49,654 bases of DNA from Acidobacteriota bacterium (GTDB lineage: Bacteria; Acidobacteriota; Terriglobia; Terriglobales; Acidobacteriaceae): positions 1-49,654 of the forward strand of contig JAGWSG010000183.1 in assembly GCA_028876335.1 (NCBI GenBank), given 5' to 3'. Below are positions 17,774 to 26,036 of the stretch, one piece after another. A program made the translations under genes and the position numbers. The notes under the pieces were generated by a model that did no database searches, had not been told where the DNA came from, and saw only the letters and a program-made list of their open reading frames with translations. Every line of letters starts with the position of its first letter. Within the stretch, counting starts at the first letter, position 1.

Positions 17774-18360
17774 TGCGCGCGTTGCGCGCGCATCCATGCG
17801 CGTAGGCCAATTACAGCGAGAACCACTAGTAGGCCATACAGCACACCAGTCAACCAAAGCTTCTTGTACCAGTATTCGCCCACGTAGACCACGTCAATCA
17901 CAATCCACGCCCACCAGTTGGCAGTATGTCTGCGCGCCTCCCACCAGCTCGCAACCAGGCTATAGCTCGCCAGCGCCGCGTCAAGATAAGGCAGGGCAGC
18001 GCCCATGCGCGTCGTCGCAGCTCCAAGCGCGACACTCCCGATTGCGCCGGCCAAAAGTGCAATGAAAAGATTGCGCATTGGCAACGGTGCTACGCGAACC
18101 TCACCCTCATCCTGCACGTCGCGCCACCAGTTCCACCATCCGTAGAGTGTGAATGCGATGAAGAAAACCTGCAGCATCGCATCGGAGAGTAAGCGGGCCT
18201 GATAGAAGACAACAAGATAGAGCACATCTGCGGCAAGAATGACGGGCCAGCACAGCAAAGAGCGTCTCGTCGTCAGCCATATGCCAACAGCTGTAGTCAC
18301 AAATCCGGCTGCCTCCAGGCCATGTGCAACCAGAAAGTTGCTGAATGCGCTGGTGATCAT
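17725..18360 (-). CDS. pnuC: PnuC-family vitamin permease, probably thiamine (PnuT)
   Basis: A 211-residue protein with about seven membrane helices and the family's tryptophan-rich segments (LYGWWNWWRDV, SWWEARRHTANWWAWIVIDV). PnuC proteins carry nicotinamide riboside, and the PnuT branch carries thiamine by facilitated diffusion. The gene is last in an operon under a TPP riboswitch, with a TonB receptor and a kinase ahead of it, so thiamine is the likely substrate. Its ATG18360 overlaps the kinase stop by four bases. The final residues extend beyond the last helix and overlap the convergent dehydrogenase gene. Confidence 0.9.
   Translation of the reverse strand: MITSAFSNFLVAHGLEAAGFVTTAVGIWLTTRRSLLCWPVILAADVLYLVVFYQARLLSDAMLQVFFIAFTLYGWWNWWRDVQDEGEVRVAPLPMRNLFIALLAGAIGSVALGAATTRMGAALPYLDAALASYSLVASWWEARRHTANWWAWIVIDVVYVGEYWYKKLWLTGVLYGLLVVLAVIGLRAWMRAQRAHQTAACTTFSSGSPAI
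17772..17794. repeat. 9-bp inverted repeat at convergent gene ends
   Basis: GATGCGCGC (17772-17780) and GCGCGCATC (17786-17794) form a perfect nine-base-pair hairpin with a five-base loop. It begins at the stop codon of the dehydrogenase gene while still inside the coding end of the convergent permease gene. It has no T-tract on either strand, so it is terminator-like at best. Confidence 0.45.
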
Positions 18361-19544
18361 ACAGTCACCGCTTTCGCATGACGTCCACTTTGCTCTTCAG
18401 CCCACCGCCGGAGAAAATCAAGCAGCTTCCGCCCATGTGCAGAGCGAAACCACCGCGCGTGCCCAAGCAGATACCATTCATCAGCCATCCGTGCCTTTTT
18501 CGGCGAGTTCAAGACTCCGAGATAATAGTCCGCCTCACTTAATGCAAACTCGGCATGACACAGTGCAATCATGGGCGCCAATGCAGAACGCTCCGTATCG
18601 CTCATCGGCCTTGCAGCCGTATACCCTTCAAGCAATGCCCTCAAGTCGTCAAAATGGATTTCAAGAGGTACTTCTCCATCGGAACCAACAGGCATTGCGA
18701 GCCAATCCACAATGCTGCGTTCAATCGCAATCGCAAGATCGTGTACCGCATTGGTTCGGTCCGAAAGTCCAAAATCCACCGCCGCGGTTACGCCCGAATC
18801 CTGCTCCCGGCCACTCCAGAAGAGATTCGAAGGATGAAAGTCGTTATGCGTCCACAACGGTTTTAGGTGAGCAAGGTGGGGCACTAATTCTTCATGGAAG
18901 CTTTCAAGTACATCCAGTGCTTGCACTGCGTTGTTTCGCGTAACCACGCTTTCCAGCAGAGCTGGCCGGGCATCCAGATAAGTACGCAGTGCTTCACTTG
19001 CATCTTGGTGCGCAAAGATTGAAAAGCTGCCAACCAAAGGCTGAGCCTTGCGCGCAGGTCCAACAAAACTCCCCGCAGCAAGATGCAACTGCGCTAAGGC
19101 CTGGCCTGCGGAGCGGGCATGCTCCGCACTGTGAAACGGAGTCCACGAGAACTCATCTCGATAAAGGTCTACACCAGCCGGAATGCTGTGTACTTCATAC
19201 AACCACTCATCACGTTCAAGTGAAGTTGCACCGCTCATTGACGTATGCACGCGCGGCACAGACATTCCGGCTTCGGCTAAATGCGCCATGAACCGGTGTT
19301 CTTCCCCAAGCCCCGCCGCATCTCGAACACTGCGATGGTGCCGTTTCACAAATATTCTTCCGTCGCACGTCTCCACTACGCTCGCTGCAGAAAACGGCCG
19401 CGGACTGTGCGAGAGGATGTGCATCGCCTCGCTGAACTTGGGATATTGCCTAAGCAACCAGCGAACCTCCGCAAGGTCGAGCGGGCGCCAGTCCGTATTT
19501 GTCAGCGTGCCATCCATCCCGTGCGATAGCGGCTTGTCGTTCAT
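18357..19544 (-). CDS. phosphotransferase-family kinase, candidate thiamine kinase
   Basis: A 395-residue protein of the aminoglycoside phosphotransferase/choline kinase fold. It has the ATP-lysine strand RIFVKRHH, the catalytic loop WTHNDFHPSNLFW (H-x-D-x4-N) and the metal-binding VDFGLS. The family includes thiamine kinase ThiK, homoserine kinase and choline kinase. Its place between a riboswitch-controlled TonB receptor and a PnuT-like permease suggests it phosphorylates imported thiamine, trapping it in the cell. It is clearly longer than E. coli ThiK. ATG19544 is chosen, with GAGAAG nearby; TTG19586, touching the preceding stop, is an alternative. Substrate is inferred from context only. 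Confidence 0.8.
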   Translation of the reverse strand: MNDKPLSHGMDGTLTNTDWRPLDLAEVRWLLRQYPKFSEAMHILSHSPRPFSAASVVETCDGRIFVKRHHRSVRDAAGLGEEHRFMAHLAEAGMSVPRVHTSMSGATSLERDEWLYEVHSIPAGVDLYRDEFSWTPFHSAEHARSAGQALAQLHLAAGSFVGPARKAQPLVGSFSIFAHQDASEALRTYLDARPALLESVVTRNNAVQALDVLESFHEELVPHLAHLKPLWTHNDFHPSNLFWSGREQDSGVTAAVDFGLSDRTNAVHDLAIAIERSIVDWLAMPVGSDGEVPLEIHFDDLRALLEGYTAARPMSDTERSALAPMIALCHAEFALSEADYYLGVLNSPKKARMADEWYLLGHARWFRSAHGRKLLDFLRRWAEEQSGRHAKAVTV

Positions 19545-19582
19545 AAGTTTCTTCTCGTGGTCATAGCACCTTGCACAACAAT

Positions 19583-21865
19583 TCAAAAAGTGTACTGCGC
19601 GGAAAGCCTCACTGTCGTTGGCGCACCCTGGTGAAGGAACATGTCTCCGTAACTCGCGCCTGTGTCCTTCCAGTAGCGCTTATTCAGAACATTGTCTGCG
19701 TAAAGCCGCAGCGTCCAATGTCCATTTTCGCCACCGGGTGTATAGCGGGCCCCTAGGTTGAATAAGTTATAACCGTCCACATTCACTGCATCGTCCATCG
19801 TGGCGGCTTTGCGTCCCGTGTAGCTCCAGCCCGGCATCAAATGCAATCCATAGAAATGCGGCAGCAGCACATCCGCAAAGAGCGTGGCGCGTACATGGGG
19901 CACATTCAGCACTTGCTTGTCATTAAATGCTGCCGTTCCTGTATCGTTCGACTTTGCTTGAATCGCCGCCATCGACGCAGTCAACTGCAGCCAGCTTGCT
20001 GCCTTGCCTTGTGCGCTCACTTCAAGGCCAGTGTGTGTTTCATGGCCGTCTGCTTCAAAACACAAGTCGCCAGGCCCAGAAAACTCATCCGCTGTACAAA
20101 AGCTGTCAGGCGCATCAATAACCTTTGGATAAAAGAATGGCTGCCTCATCCGAAACAATGCGGCAGTCAGCAGAATCGTTCGCTCATACTTGATGCCCAC
20201 TTCTGTCTGTCGCGTGAAGTACGGCTGAAGAAACAGAGCGGAGTTGTCCACCCACCACGGAGCCTGCGGACCAAGCGACATCAGCACGCCATAATTTCCA
20301 TATAGCGTCACATCGCTGCGCGGTGAGAAGGTCATCGCATACTGTGGCAGCCACAGTGAACGTTCACCTGCGTAATTAAAGTCAGTCACGCGCACATAGC
20401 GGCCGCCTGCCTGCAACGCAATTCTGCCCGGTAGTGTCGCACGCTCCTGCACGATGGCTGAAGTCTGATGGTTGAAATCGGCGAGAGTCGCCGGCCCCGC
20501 ATGTTGGTATGGACTTTCCGGCGCATACGCAATATTCGGCTGGAAGAGATTCTCCACACCAATCAGCGCATACACTACCGAAGGCGATAAATCCACCGTA
20601 CGATGAAACAGTTCGCCCCCGGCAATCAGATCGTGTGTAATTGGGCCTGTCGAAAAATGTCCTTTGACGAGACCTTCACCACTCGCGTTGATCCATTTCT
20701 CGCCCGGGCTTCTGTAGTCGTAGATCTCGTAACTTCCATCCGGACAAAAGAAGTAGTAAGGCGAATCCGGGCACAGCGAATTTCCATCCGCATCCAGCGC
20801 AGGACCATATGGCCAGATCACATTGTCGTCAATCAACGAATGGCTGTACTCTCCCGCAATCTTCCCTGACCACTTCGCATTGAATGTGTGCTCCAGCCGC
20901 GAACCTGCGTTGAAAGTATCGAAAGTGTTCGGCTTCGACCAGTCTTGAAATCCGAGCATCGTTGATGGATATACAGGATCCGGAATCGTCGTTCCGCCCA
21001 GCAGTTGGTAGCCTGCCTCCGAGCGCTGCACTTTGTGTTGGTATTCAAAATCCGTATACAGCGCGGTAGATTGTCCAAAGTGAAAGTTACCATCCGCGGC
21101 ACCCATACCACGCCAGCCACTGGCATGTTGCACGTAGGTTGCAATGCGCTCGCCTGCCAGGTTCAGCCGCAAGCCTGGAGAATATGTGCCGGAAAAAATC
21201 TTGTTCAGATCCACCGCACCATACGCACTGCCGCGATGATCCGTCGCCATATCGATCACCGGGCGCATGTCCGTCACGGGCTCCTTCGTCACAAAGTTGA
21301 ATACGCCGCCCGACGATGCGACGCCGCTTTCAAGCCCCGCGACGCCCTTCAGAATCTCTACGCGGTCTTTGTTCTCCAGCGGCACATCCTGCTCGCCCGC
21401 AATCGACATTCCGTCGATTTGGAGTCCCGTCGCAAGGTCGATCGGAAAGCCGCGAATCTGATAGTCGCCGTAGTAGCCCACGGGCGCGTAGTCTTCGCCC
21501 ACTGAGGCATCGTTCTTCACCACGTCGGACAGTACCCGCGCGCCCTGATCCTCAAGCACGGCACTTGAAACGGAAGTCACGGACAGCGGCGTCTCCTGCA
21601 ACGAAGTTCCGCCCAGCGTAACGCTTGTCTTGGGATTGGCAAGGTAGTTATTCGTGACTTCGCCCCGCACCACAACGGTAGTGGTCACTGGCTTTACCGG
21701 CTGTTGTGTAGTTTCGGCCGGTTTCTGTTGCGCTCCGGCATTCATTCCAACTAACAGCGTCACCGCCAGCAAAACTAAGTTGATTACGAACAGGCGCGCG
21801 CCCTTGCGCAGGCCATCACTGGCTGCCTCATAGATTCTTACGTTTTCTGCATGATGCGATGTCAT
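19583..21865 (-). CDS. TonB-dependent outer-membrane receptor for thiamine (predicted)
   Basis: A 760-residue outer-membrane receptor. A signal segment (LVLLAVTLLVGMNAGA) is followed by the plug domain (from SLQETPLSVTSVSSAVLEDQ through QIRGFPID, DRVEILKGVAGLESG and GGVFNFVTKEP). A long beta-barrel ends in the typical terminal Phe (TVRLSAQYTF). The siderophore-receptor-like plug does not decide the ligand. The TPP riboswitch directly upstream makes thiamine or a precursor the best prediction. ATG21865 has GGAGAG five bases ahead; the frame is open through the riboswitch to 22018 but that part is non-coding. The kinase and permease genes follow in the same operon. Confidence 0.92.
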   Translation of the reverse strand: MTSHHAENVRIYEAASDGLRKGARLFVINLVLLAVTLLVGMNAGAQQKPAETTQQPVKPVTTTVVVRGEVTNNYLANPKTSVTLGGTSLQETPLSVTSVSSAVLEDQGARVLSDVVKNDASVGEDYAPVGYYGDYQIRGFPIDLATGLQIDGMSIAGEQDVPLENKDRVEILKGVAGLESGVASSGGVFNFVTKEPVTDMRPVIDMATDHRGSAYGAVDLNKIFSGTYSPGLRLNLAGERIATYVQHASGWRGMGAADGNFHFGQSTALYTDFEYQHKVQRSEAGYQLLGGTTIPDPVYPSTMLGFQDWSKPNTFDTFNAGSRLEHTFNAKWSGKIAGEYSHSLIDDNVIWPYGPALDADGNSLCPDSPYYFFCPDGSYEIYDYRSPGEKWINASGEGLVKGHFSTGPITHDLIAGGELFHRTVDLSPSVVYALIGVENLFQPNIAYAPESPYQHAGPATLADFNHQTSAIVQERATLPGRIALQAGGRYVRVTDFNYAGERSLWLPQYAMTFSPRSDVTLYGNYGVLMSLGPQAPWWVDNSALFLQPYFTRQTEVGIKYERTILLTAALFRMRQPFFYPKVIDAPDSFCTADEFSGPGDLCFEADGHETHTGLEVSAQGKAASWLQLTASMAAIQAKSNDTGTAAFNDKQVLNVPHVRATLFADVLLPHFYGLHLMPGWSYTGRKAATMDDAVNVDGYNLFNLGARYTPGGENGHWTLRLYADNVLNKRYWKDTGASYGDMFLHQGAPTTVRLSAQYTF

Positions 21866-21866
21866 G

Positions 21867-21902
21867 CGCTCTCCAATCTGAACCACTTGAAACAGGAGAG
21901 CG
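21867..21902 (-). promoter_or_regulatory. Shine-Dalgarno sequestering hairpin (riboswitch expression platform)
   Basis: On the minus strand CGCTCTCC (21895-21902) is perfectly complementary to GGAGAGCG (21867-21874), the Shine-Dalgarno site of the TonB receptor gene, with a 20-base loop. Eight base pairs would block ribosome binding. This suggests that TPP turns off translation rather than transcription. No T-tract terminator is seen between the aptamer and the start codon. Confidence 0.7.
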
Positions 21903-21936
21903 GGCACATCGAATAGTGGAGGGCCGCTTACTTGGG

Positions 21937-22016
21937 GAAACTTCCCACGCCGGTATGATCCGGATCGGGTTCGAGGGTATCTTCTCAGCCCCGCCTTTAC
22001 GGGGCACCCCTGTTTC
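21937..22016 (-). promoter_or_regulatory. TPP riboswitch (THI element)
   Basis: On the minus strand the conserved aptamer cores are all present: ACAGGGGTGCC, GGGGCTGAGA, GATACCC, GAACCCGATCCGGATCATACC and GCGTGGGAAG. P1 can form between GAAAC (22012-22016) and GTTTC (21937-21941). The aptamer binds thiamine pyrophosphate and lowers expression of downstream genes. It lies 71 bases before the TonB receptor start and controls the receptor-kinase-PnuT operon. Confidence 0.97.
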
Positions 22017-22025
22017 AATAATCAA

Positions 22026-22054
22026 ATTGAAACATTCGCGCCCAGCTTTGGCAA
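22026..22054 (-). promoter_or_regulatory. candidate promoter of the thiamine operon
   Basis: On the minus strand TTGCCA (22049-22054) and TTCAAT (22026-22031) are spaced by 17 bases. The predicted start near 22019 lies just before the riboswitch aptamer. The -10 box overlaps an 8-bp palindrome (22012-22019 with 22026-22033). Both boxes are imperfect. Confidence 0.45.
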
Positions 22055-22077
22055 ATCAGGCGTACCTCACTCTGGCA

Positions 22078-22629
22078 CTAATTCCACAATTGCTCGACAA
22101 GCGACCGATAGCTTGCAAGTTCAGGCACTTTCAACCCGGGTACTTTCGCCGCATCATCGGCATGCCGCAGCGCAACAGCCTCCTTCGCATGCGCCATCAC
22201 CAGAAACTCAGCGGCTTCCTGCTCTGTCATCGGCCCACCTTGCAGTGCAAGACTTTCCACAGAAGCGGGCGATAACGCCGCAAAGTAGCGCGGATTGGCA
22301 TGGCACAGATACCGCTTGGCTGCCACATGCATACGAATCGGATCGAGAACCACGTCCGGCAGGTGCCCGGTCAAAGCTGCTGCACCCAATTCCTCATGCT
22401 GCGTATCCATACCCCGATCGGCAACGTCTTCGCCTTCGTTGTGCAGCAGATGGCCCAGATCATGCAGTAGGGCCGCAGCCACCAGCGAATCCTCGCCGCC
22501 TTTCTGCCGCACAAACCAGGCCGACTGCAGACTATGCTCCAGCACTGTTACCGGCTCGCCAAAATAGGCCTCACCGCCACCGCATTCAAGCAGCAGGAAC
22601 ACTTCGTCCACGCTTTCAATTGCTTGCAT
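22078..22629 (-). CDS. PhnZ-like HD-domain oxygenase/phosphohydrolase
   Basis: A 183-residue HD-domain protein. Metal ligands are seen at His32 (VLEHSLQSA), His56-Asp57 and His60 (ALLHDLGHLL). Later come HVAAKRYLC, LSPASVESLALQGGPM and ALRHADDAAKVPGLKVP. These segments match the mixed-valence di-iron family of PhnZ, which splits the C-P bond of 1-hydroxy-2-aminoethylphosphonate. The Y22-x-x-E25 pair (AYFGEPVT) parallels PhnZ's substrate-gating Tyr and Glu as I recall them. ATG22629 overlaps the transporter stop as TAATG. The usual partner PhnY hydroxylase is not in the window, so phosphonate use is a hypothesis; other PhnZ-fold enzymes act on different substrates. Confidence 0.8.
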   Translation of the reverse strand: MQAIESVDEVFLLLECGGGEAYFGEPVTVLEHSLQSAWFVRQKGGEDSLVAAALLHDLGHLLHNEGEDVADRGMDTQHEELGAAALTGHLPDVVLDPIRMHVAAKRYLCHANPRYFAALSPASVESLALQGGPMTEQEAAEFLVMAHAKEAVALRHADDAAKVPGLKVPELASYRSLVEQLWN

Positions 22630-24053
22630 TATGCTTCCGCCCCCAGCACCTTCCCCTGTGCACGTGTCTGATGGATGGCCAGCACCAGCGCAACGAGTGC
22701 TGTCATCAAGGCCGCAGCTGCCAGACCGAGAAAGGCATTTTTCCAGCCATACGCAACCGTAATACGCGCCACCGTGTCGCCGGAAAGCCAACCAGCCAGG
22801 TAGCCCACTCCGTCGATGATGCCAGCCGCAGTTGCACTGCCATGCTTGCCACCGAAATCAAGGCTCATCGCACCAGCAAGGTAAGAGTAGGGTCCCAGCA
22901 TCAGGAAGCCAACAAGCGTCACCAGCACCACTGGTGTCCACACACTTGCATGTCCCGGCGTATGCGCCAGCAAACCAAGACACACGGTACTTGCTGCCAT
23001 ACCGCCCACCAGCACAATGTTCCGTCCATTCAGTCCAAGCCTGTCGCTTAGCACGCCCGCCAGCAGTACGCTCACTCCTCCAAAAAGTGGGAACAAAGCA
23101 CTGCGCTCTGCTGCCACACTCGGTGTCAAACCCACGTACTGTACGAAGTATGTAGGTGTCCAGAAGTTGAAGGTCTCGCGCAACAATGTTGTCCCCAATG
23201 AAAGCAGGCAGACCATCCAGAAAGGAAAGCTCTTCACCAGTGGCAGAAGAATTGCACCCAGCCCCACGCGTTCCTTACTGTGTGTCTCCCCCGCATACAA
23301 ATTCAGAGGATTCACCTCGGGCGATGGCAAACCGCGCTCCTCAGGAGTCTCCTTCAACAGCATCAAATTTGCCAACAGCAGGGCTGCAAGAGCCGCGGCA
23401 TCCACAAAGAAGACTCCGCGCCAGCCTACTCCGTGCGCCATTAGAACCCCCATCACCCACCGGCAAACCGCGTCGCCAAACAGATAACTCAGGCTCAGCA
23501 CCGCCATGACGCTTCCGTAAGTTGAATAGGAAAACCATCGAGACGTCAGTTTCACCAGACCAACCCACCCTGCGGATTGGAAAAGTCTGTTGCCTATCCA
23601 GGCCAGGGTGAAGAGTGGAAAACCGCCACCTACCGCAAAGAGCACGGTGAAAAGAACCGATCCAGCCATGCCGCCGAGAAAATTCTTGCGCCCGCCAAAC
23701 AAGTCCGCCATTGATCCGGAAACAAACTTGCCAAGCGCATATGCCATCGTGCCCAGTGAAGCAATCAGCCCCATTCGAACCTGTACTTCACTCGCGGCAA
23801 TGCCATGCCTTCCCAGATCTTGAATCAGGTCGGGCAAAACAACCGATAAGTTGGAACGACAAAAGTAATAACCTGAATAGCCGAAAGCGAGCAGTGCAAT
23901 CGTCGTTGCATGCCACGCCGTAAAGCGCTCCGGTTTGCCGTCTATACCTGCAGATGAAGCATCAGTGGGGGTCGAATTTTGTGGATGCACACCGGCAGAG
24001 TACCACGGTCTTGTAACGCTTTCGTAAAGGGAGTGTGACTGTATGCTGCGCAT
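22629..24053 (-). CDS. MFS transporter, organophosphate:phosphate antiporter (OPA) family
   Basis: A 474-residue, twelve-helix major-facilitator transporter. FGYSGYYFCRSNLSVVLPDL near the first helix matches the OPA family (GlpT, UhpT and relatives). The MFS loop signature appears as GSMADLFGGRKN and is repeated as GVLSDRLGLNGRN. OPA members swap organophosphates or phosphonates for phosphate. Coupling with the PhnZ-like gene (stop and start overlap) suggests a phosphonate or phosphate-ester substrate. The start is uncertain: ATG24053 has GGAG very close, and GTG23990 would still keep all helices. Upstream frames run into a terminator. Confidence 0.88.
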   Translation of the reverse strand: MRSIQSHSLYESVTRPWYSAGVHPQNSTPTDASSAGIDGKPERFTAWHATTIALLAFGYSGYYFCRSNLSVVLPDLIQDLGRHGIAASEVQVRMGLIASLGTMAYALGKFVSGSMADLFGGRKNFLGGMAGSVLFTVLFAVGGGFPLFTLAWIGNRLFQSAGWVGLVKLTSRWFSYSTYGSVMAVLSLSYLFGDAVCRWVMGVLMAHGVGWRGVFFVDAAALAALLLANLMLLKETPEERGLPSPEVNPLNLYAGETHSKERVGLGAILLPLVKSFPFWMVCLLSLGTTLLRETFNFWTPTYFVQYVGLTPSVAAERSALFPLFGGVSVLLAGVLSDRLGLNGRNIVLVGGMAASTVCLGLLAHTPGHASVWTPVVLVTLVGFLMLGPYSYLAGAMSLDFGGKHGSATAAGIIDGVGYLAGWLSGDTVARITVAYGWKNAFLGLAAAALMTALVALVLAIHQTRAQGKVLGAEA

Positions 24054-24088
24054 CACTCCAGAACTCAAGAAGTATCGCAAGTCCAACA

Positions 24089-24119
24089 AAAAGGCCGCGG
24101 CTTAGAGCCACGGCCTTTT
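24089..24119 (-). terminator. bidirectional rho-independent terminator
   Basis: AAAAGGCCG (24089-24097) pairs with CGGCCTTTT (24111-24119), and GGCT with AGCC inside, with a TAG loop. On the minus strand it is followed by T residues, so it ends transcription of the UnbV gene just before the OPA transporter gene. The flanking A and T runs let it work in both directions. Confidence 0.85.
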
Positions 24120-24139
24120 GTCCACCCCTGAATGCCCCC

Positions 24140-25951
24140 CTACTTCTTCACTGTTCCCGTTCCTTCCTTCAGCGTCACTATCTTGTCCACGCCATCCACG
24201 GAAAAGTGTTCCATCATGCCGTCCGGCCAGTGCACCTCTACATCGTCGATTTTCGTAGCCTTGCCCAGACCGAAATGCGGACGCTGGTCATTGTTGGAGA
24301 GATAGCTGCCGCCGCTCAGGTCGTCACTGCGCTGCCGCATTCCGCCTGCCGTCACGTACACCTTGGCACCGGTGGCGTCACGCGGACTCTTCGGTCCACC
24401 GATTAGTTTCACCTCAAGCCAGTGGTTGTGGTCCGGGTACACATTCTTCAAGAGCACGGGATGTCCGTCCATCACGCTGATCACTGCATCCAGTTGGCCA
24501 CTGTTAAACAGGTCACCCACAGCCATGCCGCGCCCGGCTATCACCGCAGCCAGTCCCGTGCCTTCCACTGCGGGCACCGGAACAAACTTTTTCCCGTCAA
24601 TGTTGTGGAAGAGCATTGGCCGTTCCTTCCAACTCGTCCCCCATGCATACTTGTCTGCCTCCGGATATACGTGTCCATCGGACATGAGCAGGTCTTTCCA
24701 CCCGTCATTGTCGTAATCCATAAAGGCGTCGCCCCAGCTCAGGAAGGGAACCGAAATCTCGGCAATACCCAACTGATAGCTGATGTCCGTCATGTTGCCG
24801 TCGCCATCATTGTGGTATAGCGGCTTGTAGTCGTCGCTGAACGTCGTATTAAACACATCCACGTTGCCGTTGTTCTGGTAGTCGCCAACGGCCAGGCCCA
24901 TTGATGCCGTCTCGCGACCGGCTTCGTCCAGCGCGTAGCCGGAAGAGTAGCTGTCATCCTCAAATGTCCCGTTGCCGTTGTTGATGTACATGTAGTTCGG
25001 GGTTGAGTCGTCGCCTACCAGCAGGTCGGTTTTCCCGTCGTTGTTCACATCCACAAAAACCGCGCCCAGGCCGTAGTAGCCTGCCTTGTCGGCCACACCT
25101 GCCTTCTCACTCACATCAGTAAATGTTCCGTCGCCGTTGTTGTGGAACAGATGATCCGGTTCGCCCTTCAGTCCGCGCGGACCGCACGCCACACGCTCTC
25201 CCCGGAAGGTGCAGAACGCATTCGTCTCATTGCCTTCGCCGCTGGAAGGCAAATGATTCCAGTCCCAGTGAATATAGCCGGCAACAAACAGATCCAGCTT
25301 GCCGTCACCGTCGTAATCGCCCCAAGTCACGCCGCTCGACCAGTTGCCCAGTTGCACGCCTGCCTTTTCCGCAACATCGGTAAACGTCCCGTCATGGTTG
25401 TTGTGGTACAGGCGGTTCTTTCCAAAATTGGATACGTAGATGTCCGGCCAGCCGTCATTGTCGTAATCAGCCACCGCACAGCCAAAGCCCCAGCGCTCAT
25501 TGGTCACGCCGGCTTTCTCTGCCACTTCTGTAAATGTGCCGTCATGGTTGTTGTGGAACAACGCGGCATGAGGCGCCTTGGCTTTGCCCGTAAGCGCATC
25601 GAGCGTCGAGCCGTTGACCATATAAATATCCAGCCAGCCGTCGTTGTCGTAGTCCAGCAGGCAAACGCCCGAGCCCTTGGTTTCGATGATGTACTTCTTC
25701 TCTGGCGTGCCCATCTTGTGGGTCCATACGTCGAGCCCAGCCTTGGCCGCCACATCCTCAAACACAACGGGGCCTTCCTTCACAAAGCCGCCGGCCGTAA
25801 TCGGACGGTGTTGCGCGTCCATTTGAGGCGCGTGTGGGGAACTGGCCTCCTGCCCTCCAACCGGGGGTGTCTTCAACGGGGTGGGCGCTTGTGCGCAAAC
25901 AAGAGTACAGGCACAAAGAAACAGCAGCCCGCGGACTGCTGACTTAATCAT
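24140..25951 (-). CDS. secreted FG-GAP/VCBS repeat protein with ASPIC/UnbV C-terminus
   Basis: A 603-residue exported protein with signal peptide (GLLFLCACTLVCAQA). Seven or so FG-GAP/VCBS blades follow, each with an Asp-rich calcium loop (DYDNDGWLD, DYDNDGWPD, DYDGDGKLD, DVNNDGKTD) and the H-N-x-x-GTF-T-x-V motif, predicting an integrin-like propeller. The last 100 residues (HWLEVKLIGGPKSPRDATGA, VHWPDG) form the ASPIC/UnbV domain. The function is unproven, probably carbohydrate or protein binding outside the cell; such proteins are abundant in Acidobacteria. ATG25951 is chosen as it begins the signal peptide with GGA upstream; ATG25963 is possible. The terminator at 24089 follows. Confidence 0.88.
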   Translation of the reverse strand: MIKSAVRGLLFLCACTLVCAQAPTPLKTPPVGGQEASSPHAPQMDAQHRPITAGGFVKEGPVVFEDVAAKAGLDVWTHKMGTPEKKYIIETKGSGVCLLDYDNDGWLDIYMVNGSTLDALTGKAKAPHAALFHNNHDGTFTEVAEKAGVTNERWGFGCAVADYDNDGWPDIYVSNFGKNRLYHNNHDGTFTDVAEKAGVQLGNWSSGVTWGDYDGDGKLDLFVAGYIHWDWNHLPSSGEGNETNAFCTFRGERVACGPRGLKGEPDHLFHNNGDGTFTDVSEKAGVADKAGYYGLGAVFVDVNNDGKTDLLVGDDSTPNYMYINNGNGTFEDDSYSSGYALDEAGRETASMGLAVGDYQNNGNVDVFNTTFSDDYKPLYHNDGDGNMTDISYQLGIAEISVPFLSWGDAFMDYDNDGWKDLLMSDGHVYPEADKYAWGTSWKERPMLFHNIDGKKFVPVPAVEGTGLAAVIAGRGMAVGDLFNSGQLDAVISVMDGHPVLLKNVYPDHNHWLEVKLIGGPKSPRDATGAKVYVTAGGMRQRSDDLSGGSYLSNNDQRPHFGLGKATKIDDVEVHWPDGMMEHFSVDGVDKIVTLKEGTGTVKK

Positions 25952-26036
25952 CGATTCCAACATGGCAGCCAGTATACGGACCGGCAGCATCCTTGGCCTA
26001 CATCGAAAGGTGGAGGTGATTCGCCTGAATATTGGC

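Noticed and set aside
22012..22033. Palindrome GTTTCAAT/ATTGAAAC that could compete with P1 of the TPP riboswitch
   Set aside because: The predicted transcription start (about 22019) lies inside it, so the upstream arm would not be in the transcript. It overlaps the candidate -10 box instead.
24043..24104. Plus-strand frame of 20 codons (MLRITPELKKYRKSNKKAAA) ending in the terminator
   Set aside because: Its end is made of the terminator stem itself, it has no ribosome-binding site, and it is antisense to the start of the OPA transporter gene.
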